Shown: positions 1-12,491 of the stretch, piece after piece
Numbering within the stretch: the first letter of the stretch is position 1
Layout: each line of letters starts with the position of its first letter
Assembly: GCA_963377175.1 (NCBI GenBank)
Contig: CAUJNA010003324.1
Coordinates: 67,001 to 131,000 of the forward strand
Reading direction: 5' to 3'
From: Effrenium voratum
Taxonomy: Eukaryota; Sar; Dinophyceae; Suessiales; Symbiodiniaceae
Length of the DNA: 64,000 nt
Translations under genes and position numbers: made by a program
Notes under the pieces: model-generated
Told to the model about the DNA's origin: nothing
Database searches by the model: none
Seen by the model: only the letters and a program-made list of their open reading frames with translations

Positions 1-331
1 CAGCAGTAGCCAAACCACCAGAAGCCAAACCAGCACCAGCAATCAGCCACACATGGCAAAGTGCTATGATTGTGGCCAAAGTCCAGACTGTCTGACCAAA
101 TGCTAAATGTCGTTCTCAGCACATTAGCAACCATAGTGCCGGAATAGGTCATCAAACACCAACGTGCAGGCAAAAGCGATGGCTGCGAAACACGTGCAAC
201 CAAAAAACAAAATCATTCAGCTGCAAAGCAGCCTCTATAACGCAAATGGTGTCTAGAATGCCAAACGGTTTAAACAGCAGCTCACTCCAAAACTACAAAC
301 ACAACAATTGTGCACATCGTGCAATACATGT
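1..331. other. no gene seen
   Basis: This stretch holds no convincing exon, repeat or RNA gene. It is mixed-composition DNA with several CAAA- and CAGC-like short words only. Confidence 0.4.
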
Positions 332-762
332 TCAAGTGAACTTCCCTGCAGGCAAGTGGCTCTGTCTCGCGCATTGAGATTCAACACTGGGCGCATTGGT
401 CAGGCCAGGCACAGCGTTGTCTCTTAACCACGTATGTTGGGAAGGGAACAGCTTGTTGCCTTTGGCCAGGCCCGTTTGATAGCCTGCTGAGTTAGCATGC
501 AGCACCAAGTCTTCTGTTTCTGCATGATCTGCCACAGTCGACTTAGGCACACCGGCTCATCCCATACCAAAACATGTGACTTGGGCCTCAGAAGCGTTGA
601 GCAAGCAAGGAATTGGTGAAACATTGACCTTGCAGTGAGATTCACTGCAGGTGGGCATTTCAGATGAACATATTAGTGCTAAAGCGCGCTCCCTTTTGCC
701 ACCAACTTTGATTTCATGCACCACTGCGCTGCAAACAGCCACCTCGCCAATCAGGTTTCTCT
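332..762 (-). CDS. candidate exon, one in-frame stop
   Basis: A single minus-strand frame runs from about 762 to 332 and is interrupted only by one TGA at 557-559. The upper part includes VVHEIKVGGKRERALALICS and the lower part includes ETEDLVLHANSAGYQTGLAK. An AG at about 763-764 could be the acceptor. The stop could lie in a short unspliced segment or the piece could be a decayed gene copy. I do not recognise the protein. Its 3' end is the stop at 332-334. No neighbouring exon could be joined to it. Confidence 0.25.
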
Positions 763-2108
763 AAGCTGACAGCCTGCCATGAACTACAAAGCTGACTTGT
801 GCAGCAAGCTCTGAAAATTATTCGGACAGGGGGTGAGACATTGCTCTGTGCTCAGTGTGCTCGCGGACCACAAGGGCGCAGCGCTTTAGAGAAAACAAAG
901 TCACCCATTCGCATCGTCCTCTATTGTTCGTTTACTCCCGGACATCGCTGAGCAGCTTTCCTTCGGCCAGGATCAAAACCTGAGGCTTAAGCTGCAGCTC
1001 TGGTCCAGCTCTGCAAGCTCGAGATCCCCTGTCTCGCTTTTGTACATAGGCACTCGCTGGACATCTTTGCGTCATTCACAAAGACACAGCGCGAAGAACG
1101 CACAGTCTTCAGTAAAATGAAGTGCTACAATCTCTCAGCGCTACATCACCGTCATCATCGCTGGGCCTGCCAAATGAGTTCGGGGGGAAGTTGGAGCAGG
1201 TGCATGTGTTGTACTTGTGGTAAATGCTGGGTGCGATATGGTGAGTGGTGTGTCCTCTTCATCATGCCTCACCACGACTCACCCTCTCCGCAGGACGGAG
1301 TCTTCAATTGCCGATAGTTCACTCGGCACCTTCTGCTGGTCATCCTTTAGAGCATGTAGCAGCATGCACGCAAACATGGGTTTCCGACCCGGTCTAGCGG
1401 GATCCAAGGCTATCAGCAACTGCCTTGCTTATTAGCAAAGGAATAGACTGGACTTCGTGTTGAAATGCCGGACTGCTATTGCTGCGAGTCTGGCCCGCGC
1501 CTCTGCAACTGCTGGCATCCAGCTTCGCCAATTTCTTGCCAGCTCATGCCGAGGTCCTGACATTCACTTCCCATTCCCTTGAAGCCTTACCATCTACACA
1601 TGAATTGTCCACAATGCTTGGCGGTGACTAACACAAGGGTGGGTTAGCGGAATACAGAACGATCCTGTTTGTTTCTGGAAAAGGGACAGGGTGAGACAGA
1701 ACGTACTGTTTGCTTCAGATTCGAAACAAACAAACACATGACTGCCTTTCATGCAAGGAACATCACAACAGACTGGTTCAAAGAGTATTTAATTTGGGGT
1801 GTCGTTGTACCCCCCAGAGTAATTTGGGTTCTTCTGAATCTTGCTTGGGCAAAACGGAGTGGCACTACATCAGGTTAAAATACTTGTGTCGAAGCTGCAC
1901 ATCACAATTATTTGCAAAAACCTTTCCGCTCAGCAAAGTGTAAACTTCGCCCCGCACGCAGAACAGAAAGTAGTTGATGCGCTCAACGCTTTCCCGAAGG
2001 CCAAAAGCAAGGTCGCTTCAACAACTGTAAATTGCACATCGCAACACCTATCATCACTACATGCTAGGTCAACAACAATGGCAACACATTTTGTGCCAAG
2101 TTATCCCT
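763..2108. other. no gene seen
   Basis: I see no supported exon here on either strand. Short open frames on the plus strand around 1117-2134 have no splice context and read as chance frames. Confidence 0.35.
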
Positions 2109-4800
2109 TCAAGAAGCCTTCAGGCTATGGCTGAAGTGACGCATGTGGCCAATGCCTGAGGGTTCGGATGCTTCATCAACTCGCGCTCCAATCACTGCTC
2201 TCCAAGCTGGCAGGTCCTTCATGGTGCGCTGCAGGTGGGGTAGCACCTGCCCAAAGACTTGCGGATTGAGAGTTGTAAGCAAGCCCAAGCTGTCAAGCAA
2301 TGCCCTGCCAAGTTTTGCCTCTGCAACCTGAGCATTTTGTGACTTGCCTAGACACCTATCATTCGGCTTCCTGGTGGATGCCATTCCAAATTGCCTTTTG
2401 CGATGATCCGCTCAAAGGCGCACGCTGACACCTTCCCATTTGGCCAGTGCACGTTGGATCACAAACAAGGCATGATCGCTGACAAGTTCGTCACGTGGCG
2501 TTGGGCGAGCTGAGAAGCAGTACCCATTTTCAGAATCCTGCATTAAGGCCACTGGAAATTTAAGCATAGACCAAAAACAGCCGCAAACCATCAAATCAAG
2601 GGCCCAAATCGATGGCCATGCCTCGCTGGCAGGCACGTGTAGACTGAACTCCAGCCACACGAAAACCTGCCAATATCGCGAGATATCGCGAGCATACCTA
2701 TTGATGAAGAGCAACTCTGATGGTCGTAGCCGTTTCAACAATCACCAGCTTTCGGCACGCTGGCATGGCAGTGAAGGCCACACGACCGGATGGCATTGCA
2801 TGACTGAAGAGAACTGAATTCCGCAGCTGTTAGGTCAACAGGCAGCAGGCAGCAATGCTGCTCGCAAACAATTGTAGGGGGTCAACGACATCATGAGCAC
2901 TGTGTCGGATCATTTTTGGCACGAAGCTAAGCATAGGTTGATTCATTCGCATTTGTGTGATCGGCCCGCTTTGAACTCAGCGCTGATCATGTCCACCTAG
3001 AGCTGCAAGCTGCAAGCCGACCTGTACCAGCATTACCCTAGCTAGTTGGCAGAGATGTATCCAGCCCTTCCGGCATCATTGGCTGCGAGTTGTGCCGAAC
3101 AAGTTGGGGTGTCGGGCCAGCATTTCAATGAGTTTCAGCTTGCAATTTACACCTCAGTTTTACTTCCAAACCATTGCCGGCAGTGGCCTTGGACTCAAGT
3201 TTGAACATCCCGAATCTCAGGCATGATCCACGTGTCCCGGGGCTAGACGTCGGCAGCAGGTTTCGGGATGTTGCGCTTTGCATTTAGGAGCTATCATCCC
3301 ACTTGTCCAGGAGCTGTTTTTGGGAAGGAGGGCGTTTGGCCAATGCAAGGCGCCCTATTATCGGATTTTCTCTCATGCACTCTCTCACTCCCTCCGAGCC
3401 TTCAATTCTGCTTCATGGAGGTCTTCCCACTGCAAACGGTCCTTCAAACAGGGAGTCGCGTTGCCATGACACAAGCACTGCATGTTGTTAGCTGCACATC
3501 CACCGAGGCCTTGGACCGGAGGCGCCTAGATCACCTCTGACCCCAAAACCTGACTTGCATCAAACAAACATCAACAACATGGAAATCAAGTCTGCACTTC
3601 GGAGCTTTGATGGCTTCGCCACGCTTTTGGGACACAATTATGCCGAGTATGGACTTGTTGGCCTGCTCTGCTGTTCAGCTGCTGCACAAAATCCGAGTTG
3701 CTACTTCACCTTGACAAAGGGGAGCGAGTTGCCATCTTCCAAAGTTCCCAGGCGTTCCCAGGGTTGCGCACCCAATGGGTCCAACACCATGACTTCATAT
3801 ACGAAGAGCCCAGCTCCAGGCTCACTTTGGGGGCTCAAATATCAGCAAGGCAATTGAGCGCTGCACCGGCCTAGAATGCGAGCTCGGAACATGGCATAAT
3901 TATAATTTGGAGGTGAGCATCAAGCTATACAACTGCTTGGAACCATGTAAGAGGAATAGTGCGCCCTCAAATACAGTCACACGCTAACAAAAACATGTTG
4001 GTGGTTTTGGGCAGTCTTCACTAGCAGCTGGAAGAGATTGGTGCAAGGCCGGTCTTGGCCGGGTGGCAGCGGAACTACGTGGCCGAAAACTGTGCTTGTT
4101 AGTGGGGGGATTGCCTCAAAAAGCAAACAGCCCAGAACCAAACCGTGTGCGAGTGCTGCCACCACCAGCGAGTGGATTTAAACGGATCAACCTGAACCTG
4201 GGAAGCTCGGATCTCTCCTTGCGGTCCATCTTGCGTATCTCTGCTGCCAGCTTCCTGGATGCGTTAAAGCAAACAACGGCGCTTCCGAGCTCCCTGACCT
4301 GCCCGCACGATTGGATGCATGACTTTGCACCTTCCTGCTTCTTCCTTTTACTCTTGCACCTGCAAAAAGCTCCGTCCTGATCTTGTCTCGGTCACCTCGC
4401 TGGTGAAACCTGGGCTCCCATGGGGCTCCGGAAGATGGGATGGGACTCATTCAAGGACTCCGGTTTCACTAACACATGCGAAGTGAGATTGAGCTGGCTG
4501 CTCCAAGTTGACCGCTGTGCGTTTCCGCGGGATGCTTCAGCGTCGCGTTACAAGGGGCGTTAAAACGACTGGAGGTCTCCGCCAAATTCTACCTCTGGTG
4601 CGCTCATTCTTAACAGCAAGGCGCTTGTATGCCAGCACCAGGCATGCTCCTGCCAGTAGCTTCCGGCTTGCCTCAGGAAAGCAAATCAAGGCGCCGTTGT
4701 TCACGTGCCAAAATCTTTGTAGAGCGAGGTGTCCGTCTTTGCGGAGCACATCTTGCGAAACATCTTTTTCTCTGGGCATGAATGAGTGGGTACTCTGCTC
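2109..4800 (-). CDS. gene A: multi-exon gene of unknown function, 3' part
   Basis: Exons read downwards. About 4800-4593 ends in a GT donor (ERTR then GTAGAA) and includes MPREKDVSQDVLRKDGHLAL. A short basic exon lies near 4258-4194 (KLAAEIRKMDRKERSELP). Exon 3833-3710 (LFVYEVMVLDPLGAQPWERL) ends in GTGAAG. Exon 3667-3579 includes SILGIIVSQKRGEAIKAPK. Exon 2666-2424 includes RPTPRDELVSDHALFVIQRA, and terminal exon 2327-2109 includes LLDSLGLLTTLNPQVFGQVL and ends in TGA. The last two join in phase 0 across a GT-AG intron. The middle exons are less certain and more may exist between 2.7 and 3.5 kb. The C-terminal part is mainly helical. I do not recognise the family. Confidence 0.5.
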
Positions 4801-4805
4801 AAGCT

Positions 4806-5400
4806 AATCCGTTCCCTGGTTAATAACTGCGATCACCAGTCAAACTAGAATTAGGCCAATACAATGCAAAGGCAATACTAAGCCAGGGAATTCCCCGCCT
4901 GACGCACATCCTTCTGAACACTTCCCTTCACACTCAGGTCGCACCACCATTCTAGGCACTTCTTTTTCCTTCACCCACAAAGTGTTGCGTCTATGTGCGT
5001 GTGTGTGCGCGACGCGGGTCTAATTAAGGTCCGAATGCGATCCAACAAGCCAGCCTGTCATACACCCCTCCAAAAGGAAAATCACACTCTGCAAGTTGCC
5101 CTGGGTGCTGTGAGGGGCAGCCACGCCACTCCTGCGCAACCCATGGTGCAGAAGGGGCATGCACAACAGTCTTGCCCAATGTGGAAAGCAACGCCACGAT
5201 CCACCATGTAGACGTCACAGCCTCAACAAAAAGCACGGCTTTCACGTTTCAGCTTTTGGACCTGATTCTGCCATTTGTCAGTTGAAGGCACGACTTAGGA
5301 GGCTACCTGGGCTCGCCCATAGCCTGGTAGCGGCAATCCTTTCGCAGCCCCATCAATAGCTGGATTCGTTTCAATGTTGGCTGCTTGAACAGCTCCTCAA
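4806..5400. other. no confident gene; weak minus-strand frame at 5024-5245
   Basis: A minus-strand frame with VTSTWWIVALLSTLGKTVVH lies at 5024-5245 but shows no clear splice signals. The rest is featureless. Confidence 0.25.
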
Positions 5401-5410
5401 GCCACCGGCC

Positions 5411-5640
5411 CGGAGCGCACGCGGCCCAAATCCATTCTCCACTTGCCTCCAGCTCCCTTGAAGCGAGCCCTGGCCCCAACCCCTCACTCTTGGACCGGCT
5501 CTACAGCCCCAGCTCACTGCCAGGGCTCCCAAACGCATTCCTTCACGTTTTGGCCCCCAGCCCCACCCCCAAACCCCGCCCGACCCAGAGCCGGTGTGTC
5601 GCGCGGCCCAAATCCACACTCCAGCTGCCTCCAGCTTTGA
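5411..5640 (+). repeat. imperfect direct repeat, C-rich
   Basis: The segments near 5416-5456 and 5597-5637 are about 40 bp each and share CGGCCCAAATCCA followed by a TGCCTCCAGCT core. They flank a C-rich stretch with CCCCAACCCC and CCCCCAGCCCC words. All three frames on the minus strand stay open here because of composition, so I do not call a gene. Confidence 0.5.
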
Positions 5641-5785
5641 TGCCGTGAGATGCAGCGCAAGTCTCCATAGGCTGACTATTTCATGCGCGCGCACTGCTAT
5701 GCAGCACCATTTTATTTTTGCATTTCAGCCGCTCTGATGCCAAAATGCCACCACTTCAGGCCAACCCAAAACCAAACGAATCCAA

Positions 5786-5827
5786 CTGATACTGGCCGAG
5801 GTAGGCAGCGCGAAGCATTTACAATTC
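5786..5827 (+). repeat. dispersed repeat core, copy 1
   Basis: About 38 bp centred on GCGAAGCATTTACAATT match the segment at 25089-25128 with only a few differences. On the minus strand both copies read IVNASRCLPRPV. The shared core within otherwise unrelated DNA points to a dispersed repeat family rather than a gene. Confidence 0.6.
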
Positions 5828-6218
5828 GCTTGCACTGCTGTGAGGTACTTCCGTGTCGCGCTGTTTCTTGTTGATTGAAGGAACGCCATGGGCTTGTGTA
5901 CATCAAGAGCTAGTTTGTCAACATAGTAAAATGCTAAGATCCCCAGAGCAGGGGTTCAGGGTTCACCATGGCCTGTGCCAAACGAAAAACGGACAGGGAG
6001 AGCAATGCTTGCAAGTAGTGCGAGCAAAGATGCCTTGCGGACATAGTCTTTCAGAACGAGCTTCTCAAAGTACACCCACCTTTGCGACAAGAGCTTGCCG
6101 CTCGCAGCCCTCTTTTCCGGCTGTTCAGCATAGCTTGCTTACATGTATCTCTCGCCCCCCAGCTTCAGGTGAGGTGAGCAAATAGGCCGCTTGGATTAAA
6201 ATAGTCTGGACTCGGCTG

Positions 6219-6562
6219 TCAAATAGTTGTCTTGGGCCCAGGCGCCAGGGCCACAGAGCAAACGTCAAGCTCAGGCATCGTCTGCGTGATCTCTCTGAGA
6301 TCCTGGCAAAAGAAACCGTGCCTTTGAAAGCCTTTGTTCCCAGGATTCTTGGCATCAATCTCTGCTTGAAGGAAATTGACAATCTTGTCGTTTGCAGGAA
6401 GTCCATTTCTACAGCTTCAGTGTCCAGCAGCGAACCAGCAAAGCATGTGCGCCTATCTTCAACCAGAGCAAAACGCCAAACCATGTTGCCAAATTTGTAC
6501 GAGGTCGTGCTCTCCAAAGTCCATTCAGATTGATTCAGCCTCCTTTCTTGTGGGCTGGCCTT
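6219..6562 (-). CDS. gene B: two candidate exons
   Basis: The first exon, 6562-6436, follows a good acceptor (CAATTTGCAG) and includes SEWTLESTTSYKFGNMVWRF. It can end at a GT donor. The second, about 6408-6219, reads VNFLQAEIDAKNPGNKGFQ and then a cysteine-containing stretch, ending in TGA at 6219-6221. The two lie in different frames, so an intron between them is needed, but no phase-perfect junction was found. The protein is not recognised. Confidence 0.4.
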
Positions 6563-6952
6563 CTGCAAATTGCGCAGCTTGGAGAGAGTCAACGATGGAT
6601 GGACTTGTGGATGGCCTAGGATGCAGCAGCGCACATTCCAAAATTACTACGAGGTTCACAGCAAGAAACATGGCAACATCTGGGCGTGTGTCAAACATCC
6701 TGGTCAAAGAATGATACTCTCCACAAGCCATGCCGTGATTCAACAAGCCAGACTTCCATATCAAAGTCGAAACCATTCTGAAGCCTAACATGCAATTGAA
6801 ACACATTGACTGCCACAAAACTCTGGATGTAAACCATACTGCCAACAAGCATCGCTCCATACTTCACTTCACACTTAAACAAATATCAAAGTCAACCAAT
6901 TGCTCGCCAATCCCAGTAGCACTAAAGTTCGAACACACATGCCACGCCCTGG

Positions 6953-7378
6953 TTGTTTTGTTCGCTCGCATTTCATACCGGACTCACATCTCACAATTTC
7001 ACCAAATCACGGACACGTTCTAAGCTTTGGTTGCAAAGTATCAGCTGCGGCAGTTATCTGTCGTTTTGTACCGAATTCAGTGTGTTGCCCCAAAAGTGTG
7101 TCCGGCCGTTACTGCAGTATTCTGTACATAATTTACAGGCAGTCACCCATCTGAATCTTGAGTGCGGCAAGCAAACGAAATCTGACAACGGGAAAAGAAA
7201 TGGCGACTCTTTCCAAGGCACTGCAGCGGAACTGGTCATTGAGCTCATCCTTGAGGCGGCGAGCTCGTACAAAGGGGATGATGGAGACCTCCGGAGAGAT
7301 TTCACCGCTGTGCTTAGACGCTGGAAAAACGACTGCTGCCTAACGGCTTTCAACAGAACCAATGTGCTGCTCTGCTAG
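6953..7378 (+). CDS. plus-strand open frame of unknown status
   Basis: A 141-codon frame ends in TAG and its second half reads AELVIELILEAASSYKGDDG followed by basic residues, like an amphipathic helix. The opposite strand is also open here. All better supported genes in the window lie on the minus strand, which lowers the likelihood. It sits directly before the C-rich repeat. Confidence 0.22.
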   Translation: MFCSLAFHTGLTSHNFTKSRTRSKLWLQSISCGSYLSFCTEFSVLPQKCVRPLLQYSVHNLQAVTHLNLECGKQTKSDNGKRNGDSFQGTAAELVIELILEAASSYKGDDGDLRRDFTAVLRRWKNDCCLTAFNRTNVLLC

Positions 7379-7436
7379 CTTGTTCTTGTGCCAAAGTAGA
7401 CAACCTCAACCTGCGAGGCGACGTTTCAGCTCCACC

Positions 7437-7925
7437 GCTCCACCCCACCGCCCCACCCACCCCCAACCCACCGCTCCACCCACCCCCCCCCCCCCCACAC
7501 CCCCACCCCCCCCCAACCCCCACCCACCCGCTCACCCACCCCCCCCACCCCCCACCCACACCCACCCCCCACACCCCACCCCCCCACACCCACCCCCCCA
7601 CACCCACCCCCCCACACCCCCCCACACCCACCCCCCACACCCCCACACCCCCACACCCCCCACACCCCCCCACACCCCCCACACCCCCACACCCCCACAC
7701 CCCCACACCCCCACACCCCCACACCCCCACACCCCCACACCCCCACACCCCCACACCCCCACACCCCCACACCCCCACCCCCACACCCCCACACCCCCAC
7801 ACCCCCACACCCCCACACCCCCACACCCCCACACCCCCACACACCCCCACACACCCACACACCCACACACCCCACACACCCACACACCACACACCCACAC
7901 ACCCACACACCCACACACCCACACA
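7437..7925 (+). repeat. C-rich CCCCCA / CACACC simple repeat
   Basis: The block begins as irregular C runs with CCACC words and grades into regular CCCCCACA units, then CACACC. It is about 490 bp long. Long open frames in all phases here (proline/histidine/threonine on plus, glycine/valine/cysteine on minus) are by-products of the repeat. Confidence 0.9.
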
Positions 7926-8920
7926 GCAATAGTCTTCTGAGTGGATCGCGTTGGATCGTTTCGGACCCTCTTTCCTCGGCCTGGTAGCCCTCCAGTCGGA
8001 GCACCGTGTGGTTCTTGCCCTGCCTGTGGCTCAAGTCTGCGACTCAAACATTCATGAAATCCTGTGCCATGATGTGCTTGCAGTGATCTCCCATGCAGGT
8101 TGTGAATCTAGAGAGATAATGCTGCGAATTCCATGGACAATGCATCTGCCTCAACAACAACCCTGTTTTGTGCTCTTCTGGACTGGGATTTGTGATGGAG
8201 CCTCAGGCTCTGGTCGTCCAGGAAGTCTGGATCATAGGTTCCGCCTTCGCAGTGGCTAGCAAGCCGAGAAAGTACATACAGTAGTTGATTCGCACATGCC
8301 ATCACAAATGAGGAAAGTGCCGAGGTTGCGTGCCTACACTTGGAACCAGAAACTTTGCATACCTGAGTGCAAACAGCTCAGCTGCGCTGCGGCTTGCATT
8401 CTCGCACATTTCGCGTCTCCCCTTGATTGACGTGTGTCAACTTTTTGGGGGAAAACACGAGATGCTACCTTCAAGGCCGTGAGGAAGCACACTTGTCCAA
8501 AAACATCCTTTGCTGAGGCGCTGATACATGGTCAGTCTGGCATCAAAGCACTGCAAGTCTGCAAGTCTGGCAACACTGTGCGGTATGATATCAGGCTCCA
8601 TCTCTTGGCTAGTGCTTCATGCAGCATAGAATTCAACGCGCCATGCTTTGTGTACAGCTGACAGCTGCCTGCGTTGCCGAACCAGTTGGCACTGGGCTCC
8701 TCACGACGTGCCCTTTACCTGCTCCACTCGTGTGCTCCTCCGCCCCCAGGATAGCCACCTGACCCAAGCAGAACATGGACTGCCTCTCTTGACATTCTCA
8801 GGCTCCTGCCGCCTGCTACTCCGTGCCAGCAAAGGCCTCGAGGCCAGGACAATAGTTGCAGAGACACAGAATAGCGCCACTCATTTGCAGTATGTAATGT
8901 CCTCATCGCTGATTTTGGCA
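7926..8920. other. no gene seen
   Basis: No exon with splice context was found. Several short frames on both strands are open by chance. Confidence 0.35.
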
Positions 8921-8924
8921 AAAG

Positions 8925-8977
8925 TCCGGAAATCCGGGAAGAGCGAGAAAATCAAGCTCGTTCCCGGATTTTCCGGA
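8925..8977. repeat. strong inverted repeat
   Basis: The arms 8925-8947 and 8957-8977 are near-perfect reverse complements (TCCGGAAATCCGGGAA versus TTCCCGGATTTTCCGGA, plus CGAG/CTCG) around a short A-rich loop. The RNA or single strand would form a stable hairpin. It lies outside any exon I can support. Confidence 0.75.
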
Positions 8978-9045
8978 AAACCGTGTTCTCATCTCATTGT
9001 GGTATTCTGAGCAACTTCCTTAAAGCTTGCACCTGTTTGGCAAGT

Positions 9046-10590
9046 CTAAATATGTGACGAATCTTTCAAGGTCCAGGGTGTGGCTCCCTGAGACATGGGC
9101 AGCTTGACCTCAGGCATGTCCAGGGTGTGGCCAGAGTACCTATCAACATCTTTGAGTGGCATGCAAGCCAAGTCAGTACCAACAAAAGATTCAGGTTTAT
9201 GTTCTACCTCCCGTTTTGCGAGACCGCACATGACATGCTGTGCCGGCGCACGACGTATCTCCCAGTTGAGTGCTGGAGATGTAAGTGCAGGTCTGCCTGT
9301 AAACGCCACCCGAGGATTCCTTTCTTGGTGAGCCTCTGCATGGCAAAACAAAGTTGTTTGGTTGCAGGAGCTGGCTGGTTCCCTTCGGCATAAGCAATGA
9401 GGTGTCCTAGGATGAAGGACTCACTTCTTGCAGCCTACGTGAGCCAAAACCTGAAAACATCAGCACAAGTGGCAGGTTTAGATTCATTCGAATCCCTGAA
9501 ATCTCCTGCCTTGTTGTGATGTCCACCCGGCCTCCTGGCGATCGTGTTGGTGAGGCACGCTCACAAGCGTACAGCTCTGCTGATTGTTTGTCAAGACATC
9601 CTTGCCAACGCCGTCTGCTTCTGTAAGTGAACGGTAAGGTTTGCACAGTTGATCCCTTGTCACTGTGCCCCCACGCCTACGACTCCCTTCTTGACCAGCA
9701 CAGGCATCAGGCGCTGCAAATCTGCATGGCTCCTGGCAGAATAGCTTCGCGTGCTATGGGTGGACTGTAGCTTGGGACATCAACCACAAGCTCAAATGTA
9801 AGTGTTCACAGCATCTCCCAAAATACAATGCCTGAAGTTGCATCCACACCAATGTTCAAGAACGATTGTTACATCATATACGACATGGATTTCTGGGTGT
9901 AGAATGGGGAAACCAGGTCTAGAATAGCGCATCTCTCAGCGGGCCCAGTTCCATTCAATTTTGTCTTCCCACCATTTCCTTTCACATCAGTACTCAGTGC
10001 TGGCGCATGCTGGCGCACCTCAAGCTGCAAGGCTTTGCGGTCACAACTCTCTCCTCCAGCCACCAATTACTGTCTTGCTGCACTTGGCCCCTGAGGCCTG
10101 CAACCTTGGCTCGAGGAATTGAAGGGGTTTTGCGAGTGGCGCTCAGCTTGTCCACAGTTCAACCCACTTTCAACCAAAACGGGCAAGCTCTCCTGGCAGT
10201 TGTTGGGATGGCAAAACGAGATGGACGGCTTCCATGATTTGTGCTTGTCTCCAAGACGGAGCTAAGACAACGCCTCACCCATTCGGCAACTGGATCTACT
10301 GACACCCTTGCTTTTGCTTGCCGCAAGCACTGCTTGCCACTTTTCTGTTGAGCGTTTGTCGTGTGTTGATGCTTCAGTTGTTGAGTCCGTTTGTCAGCAG
10401 GGGCCCGGTCGCCAAGCGCCACCCTTTGCCAAGCCAGCAGCCATCACCAAGACGCAAAGTAGTCTGGCCAATCTGACACCGTTGCAATGCAACTGCCTTT
10501 GGTGTAGTTTGTGAGGGTGGTTTCTGCAATTATTAGTTGGTGAATGGCACAGTTTGAGGCTGCCAGAGAAGCCCAAAGGTGGTCAACATG
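9046..10590 (-). CDS. candidate 3' exons, possibly of gene C
   Basis: Five exon-like blocks lie on the minus strand. They are 10590-10444 (THVDHLWASLAASNCAIHQL), 10344-10279 (exactly 22 codons, ending DPVAEW before GTGAGG), about 10026-9869 (LEVRQHAPALSTDVKGNG), 9620-9489 after acceptor TTCACTTACAG, and 9296-9046 (AKREVEHKPESFVGTDLACM). The 66-nt exon has clean signals at both ends and is phase 0 to 0. The others have good acceptors but uncertain ends. They continue the direction of gene C, but the link was not proven by phase. Confidence 0.38.
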
Positions 10591-11124
10591 TGTAACTGCT
10601 GTGTGTCTTGATGACATTGATCCGCAAACACCCAACGACCAATCACGACACAACGCATGCTAGAGTAGCCACGAATGAGACAGCGGCTCGTGCTCAGGAA
10701 CCGTATTATGTGCGCAAGCATACCGCAATCTCTGCCGCAAGAATTGGACACGGCACAAAGCAGTCTTCCGGCGCCTCCGCATTGGCTACGCATTTCCACT
10801 TTGTTCATGCCCGCACGCATTGGAAATACACACACGCATTCAGCCATTGGGAAGATTCCAAGCATTCGCATGCTATCTCCTCTTCTTCGAGAATGTGTGC
10901 AGACATGGATGTTGATTGTGGTTGGCCCGCGGCAGCGTCAGGAAAAGTCAGCCGCATTGCAACTGGGGCTCCCTACAGCTCTGTTGGCGGCCAGCCAAAT
11001 CCCACCTTGGCAGGGAGGGTTACTTCTTTGTCTACTGCCTCTGACTGTAAGCTGGGCATGTCGCCACACAACTCTTATATCGAAGAACCCAAGGAGTGGC
11101 TCAGAATGGGTCTTCTGGGCGAAC

Positions 11125-12456
11125 CTGCGATGGCTGAAGCCCACAGCGCTTCGGGCTAAATCCTGGCCTCGGCACCCTGGGCGCCACGCAAGTCCATGCG
11201 ACTCTTGCACAACATCCGCCTGCAGCCAGGCATCGCGCACGCTCTTGGCGACCCAGAAATGATGCTTGCGAACCAGTGCTTCAGCTGGGTTTCATTCGGC
11301 CGCGCGATATGACGTTGCTGTAGAGGCTTCACTAGATTTCAAGGTTCAGCTTCGCGAACTGAGGGCTGACGGAGCCAAGCAGTGCTCTAAGTTAGTTCTT
11401 GTCAAGGTAGGCGCCTCCAGATTCAGACCAGGACTAAGACAACCTTGTGAGCTGTAGGCTTCAATCTCGAAAAAATGATGGGCAAGGTCCGCTGCAAGGG
11501 CCAGTCTGGTGCGACATTCACGCAGCCAAACTGCGAAAACTTGATGCTTGATAGAATTTATGCGAGTCTTGCTTCTTGCTGGTGAACATGGGACCAGGTT
11601 TTTCAGGAAACCCCTCCTGACATGATGTGGCAACAGTTTCACTTCCTACAGTATATTGCAGGCAGGCAGAAAGCAAGCCCACTCTCAGATATTGATCAAT
11701 TGGTCCACCGCTCAATCGGAGTTTGCCACAAGTTCCGGCCTCACAAACGGTGAGGGAAGTCAAGAACCTGCGGCAGGTTGATTCCAACATCCATCTAGTG
11801 GCAGGCGCGACTCTCTCGCTGTTCGTTTCACAAAGGCTCCATCACTGGGCACAAGCAAAAGCGCACACAGTTTGTCAAACAATTCCCTGTCGGCATACAT
11901 CCAACGCATTACTCCCCTGTGCTTACTCCATGGGTGCATCTTCATGCTCATAGTCCAACTCAAAATTGCTGGCCTCTCCGCGGCCGCAACATCCATCGGC
12001 ATTCCTCGAAATGATGTCAATGCTGGGAATCTGAGAAGCATGAATGCATCATGCTCTACCCAGCAATGCTGAAGGCCCCTAGCGATAAACATCAATTCTC
12101 AAAATCTCCAAAAACTCTCGAAGTTTGTAGCCTGGACTCCGAGTGTTCAAACGCTTAGATTTTATGCATGTGTTCCAATGTGTATTTCGGGTCAGCTTTG
12201 CCTTCCTCCAACCAACATAAATTCATCTACCACCACCCGTAGTTGATACTTGCCTTTCCACCATTGAGGACGATTGAGGAGAACTCATAGCTCGAAAGCA
12301 TGTTTGTGCAAGCGCTGGGAAGGTGCCTGAGAGCCTAGCGAGGTATGGGAATCCCAGTCGCTGCCCAGGATACCGTGCGCTTCCTCAGACATTCATGATG
12401 TCTGGACTTTAGACGCAAAAGCAGCCGAAAGGTTGGGGAAATTTGTGGCTCTCTCG

Positions 12457-12491
<35 letters not shown>

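Noticed and set aside
7350..8047. Frames of about 200 codons rich in PPHTPT or GVGVWGCG
   Set aside because: They are translations of the C-rich simple repeat and are open on both strands in several frames.
10608..11262. Plus-strand frames of 183 and 195 codons
   Set aside because: They overlap the minus-strand exon of gene C at 11125-11278, which has phase-consistent neighbours. The plus frames have no splice or start context and are probably antisense shadows.
11518..11790. Minus-strand frame of 90 codons starting after CCGCAG
   Set aside because: It looks protein-like, but the phase-consistent chain of gene C makes 11531-11767 an intron.
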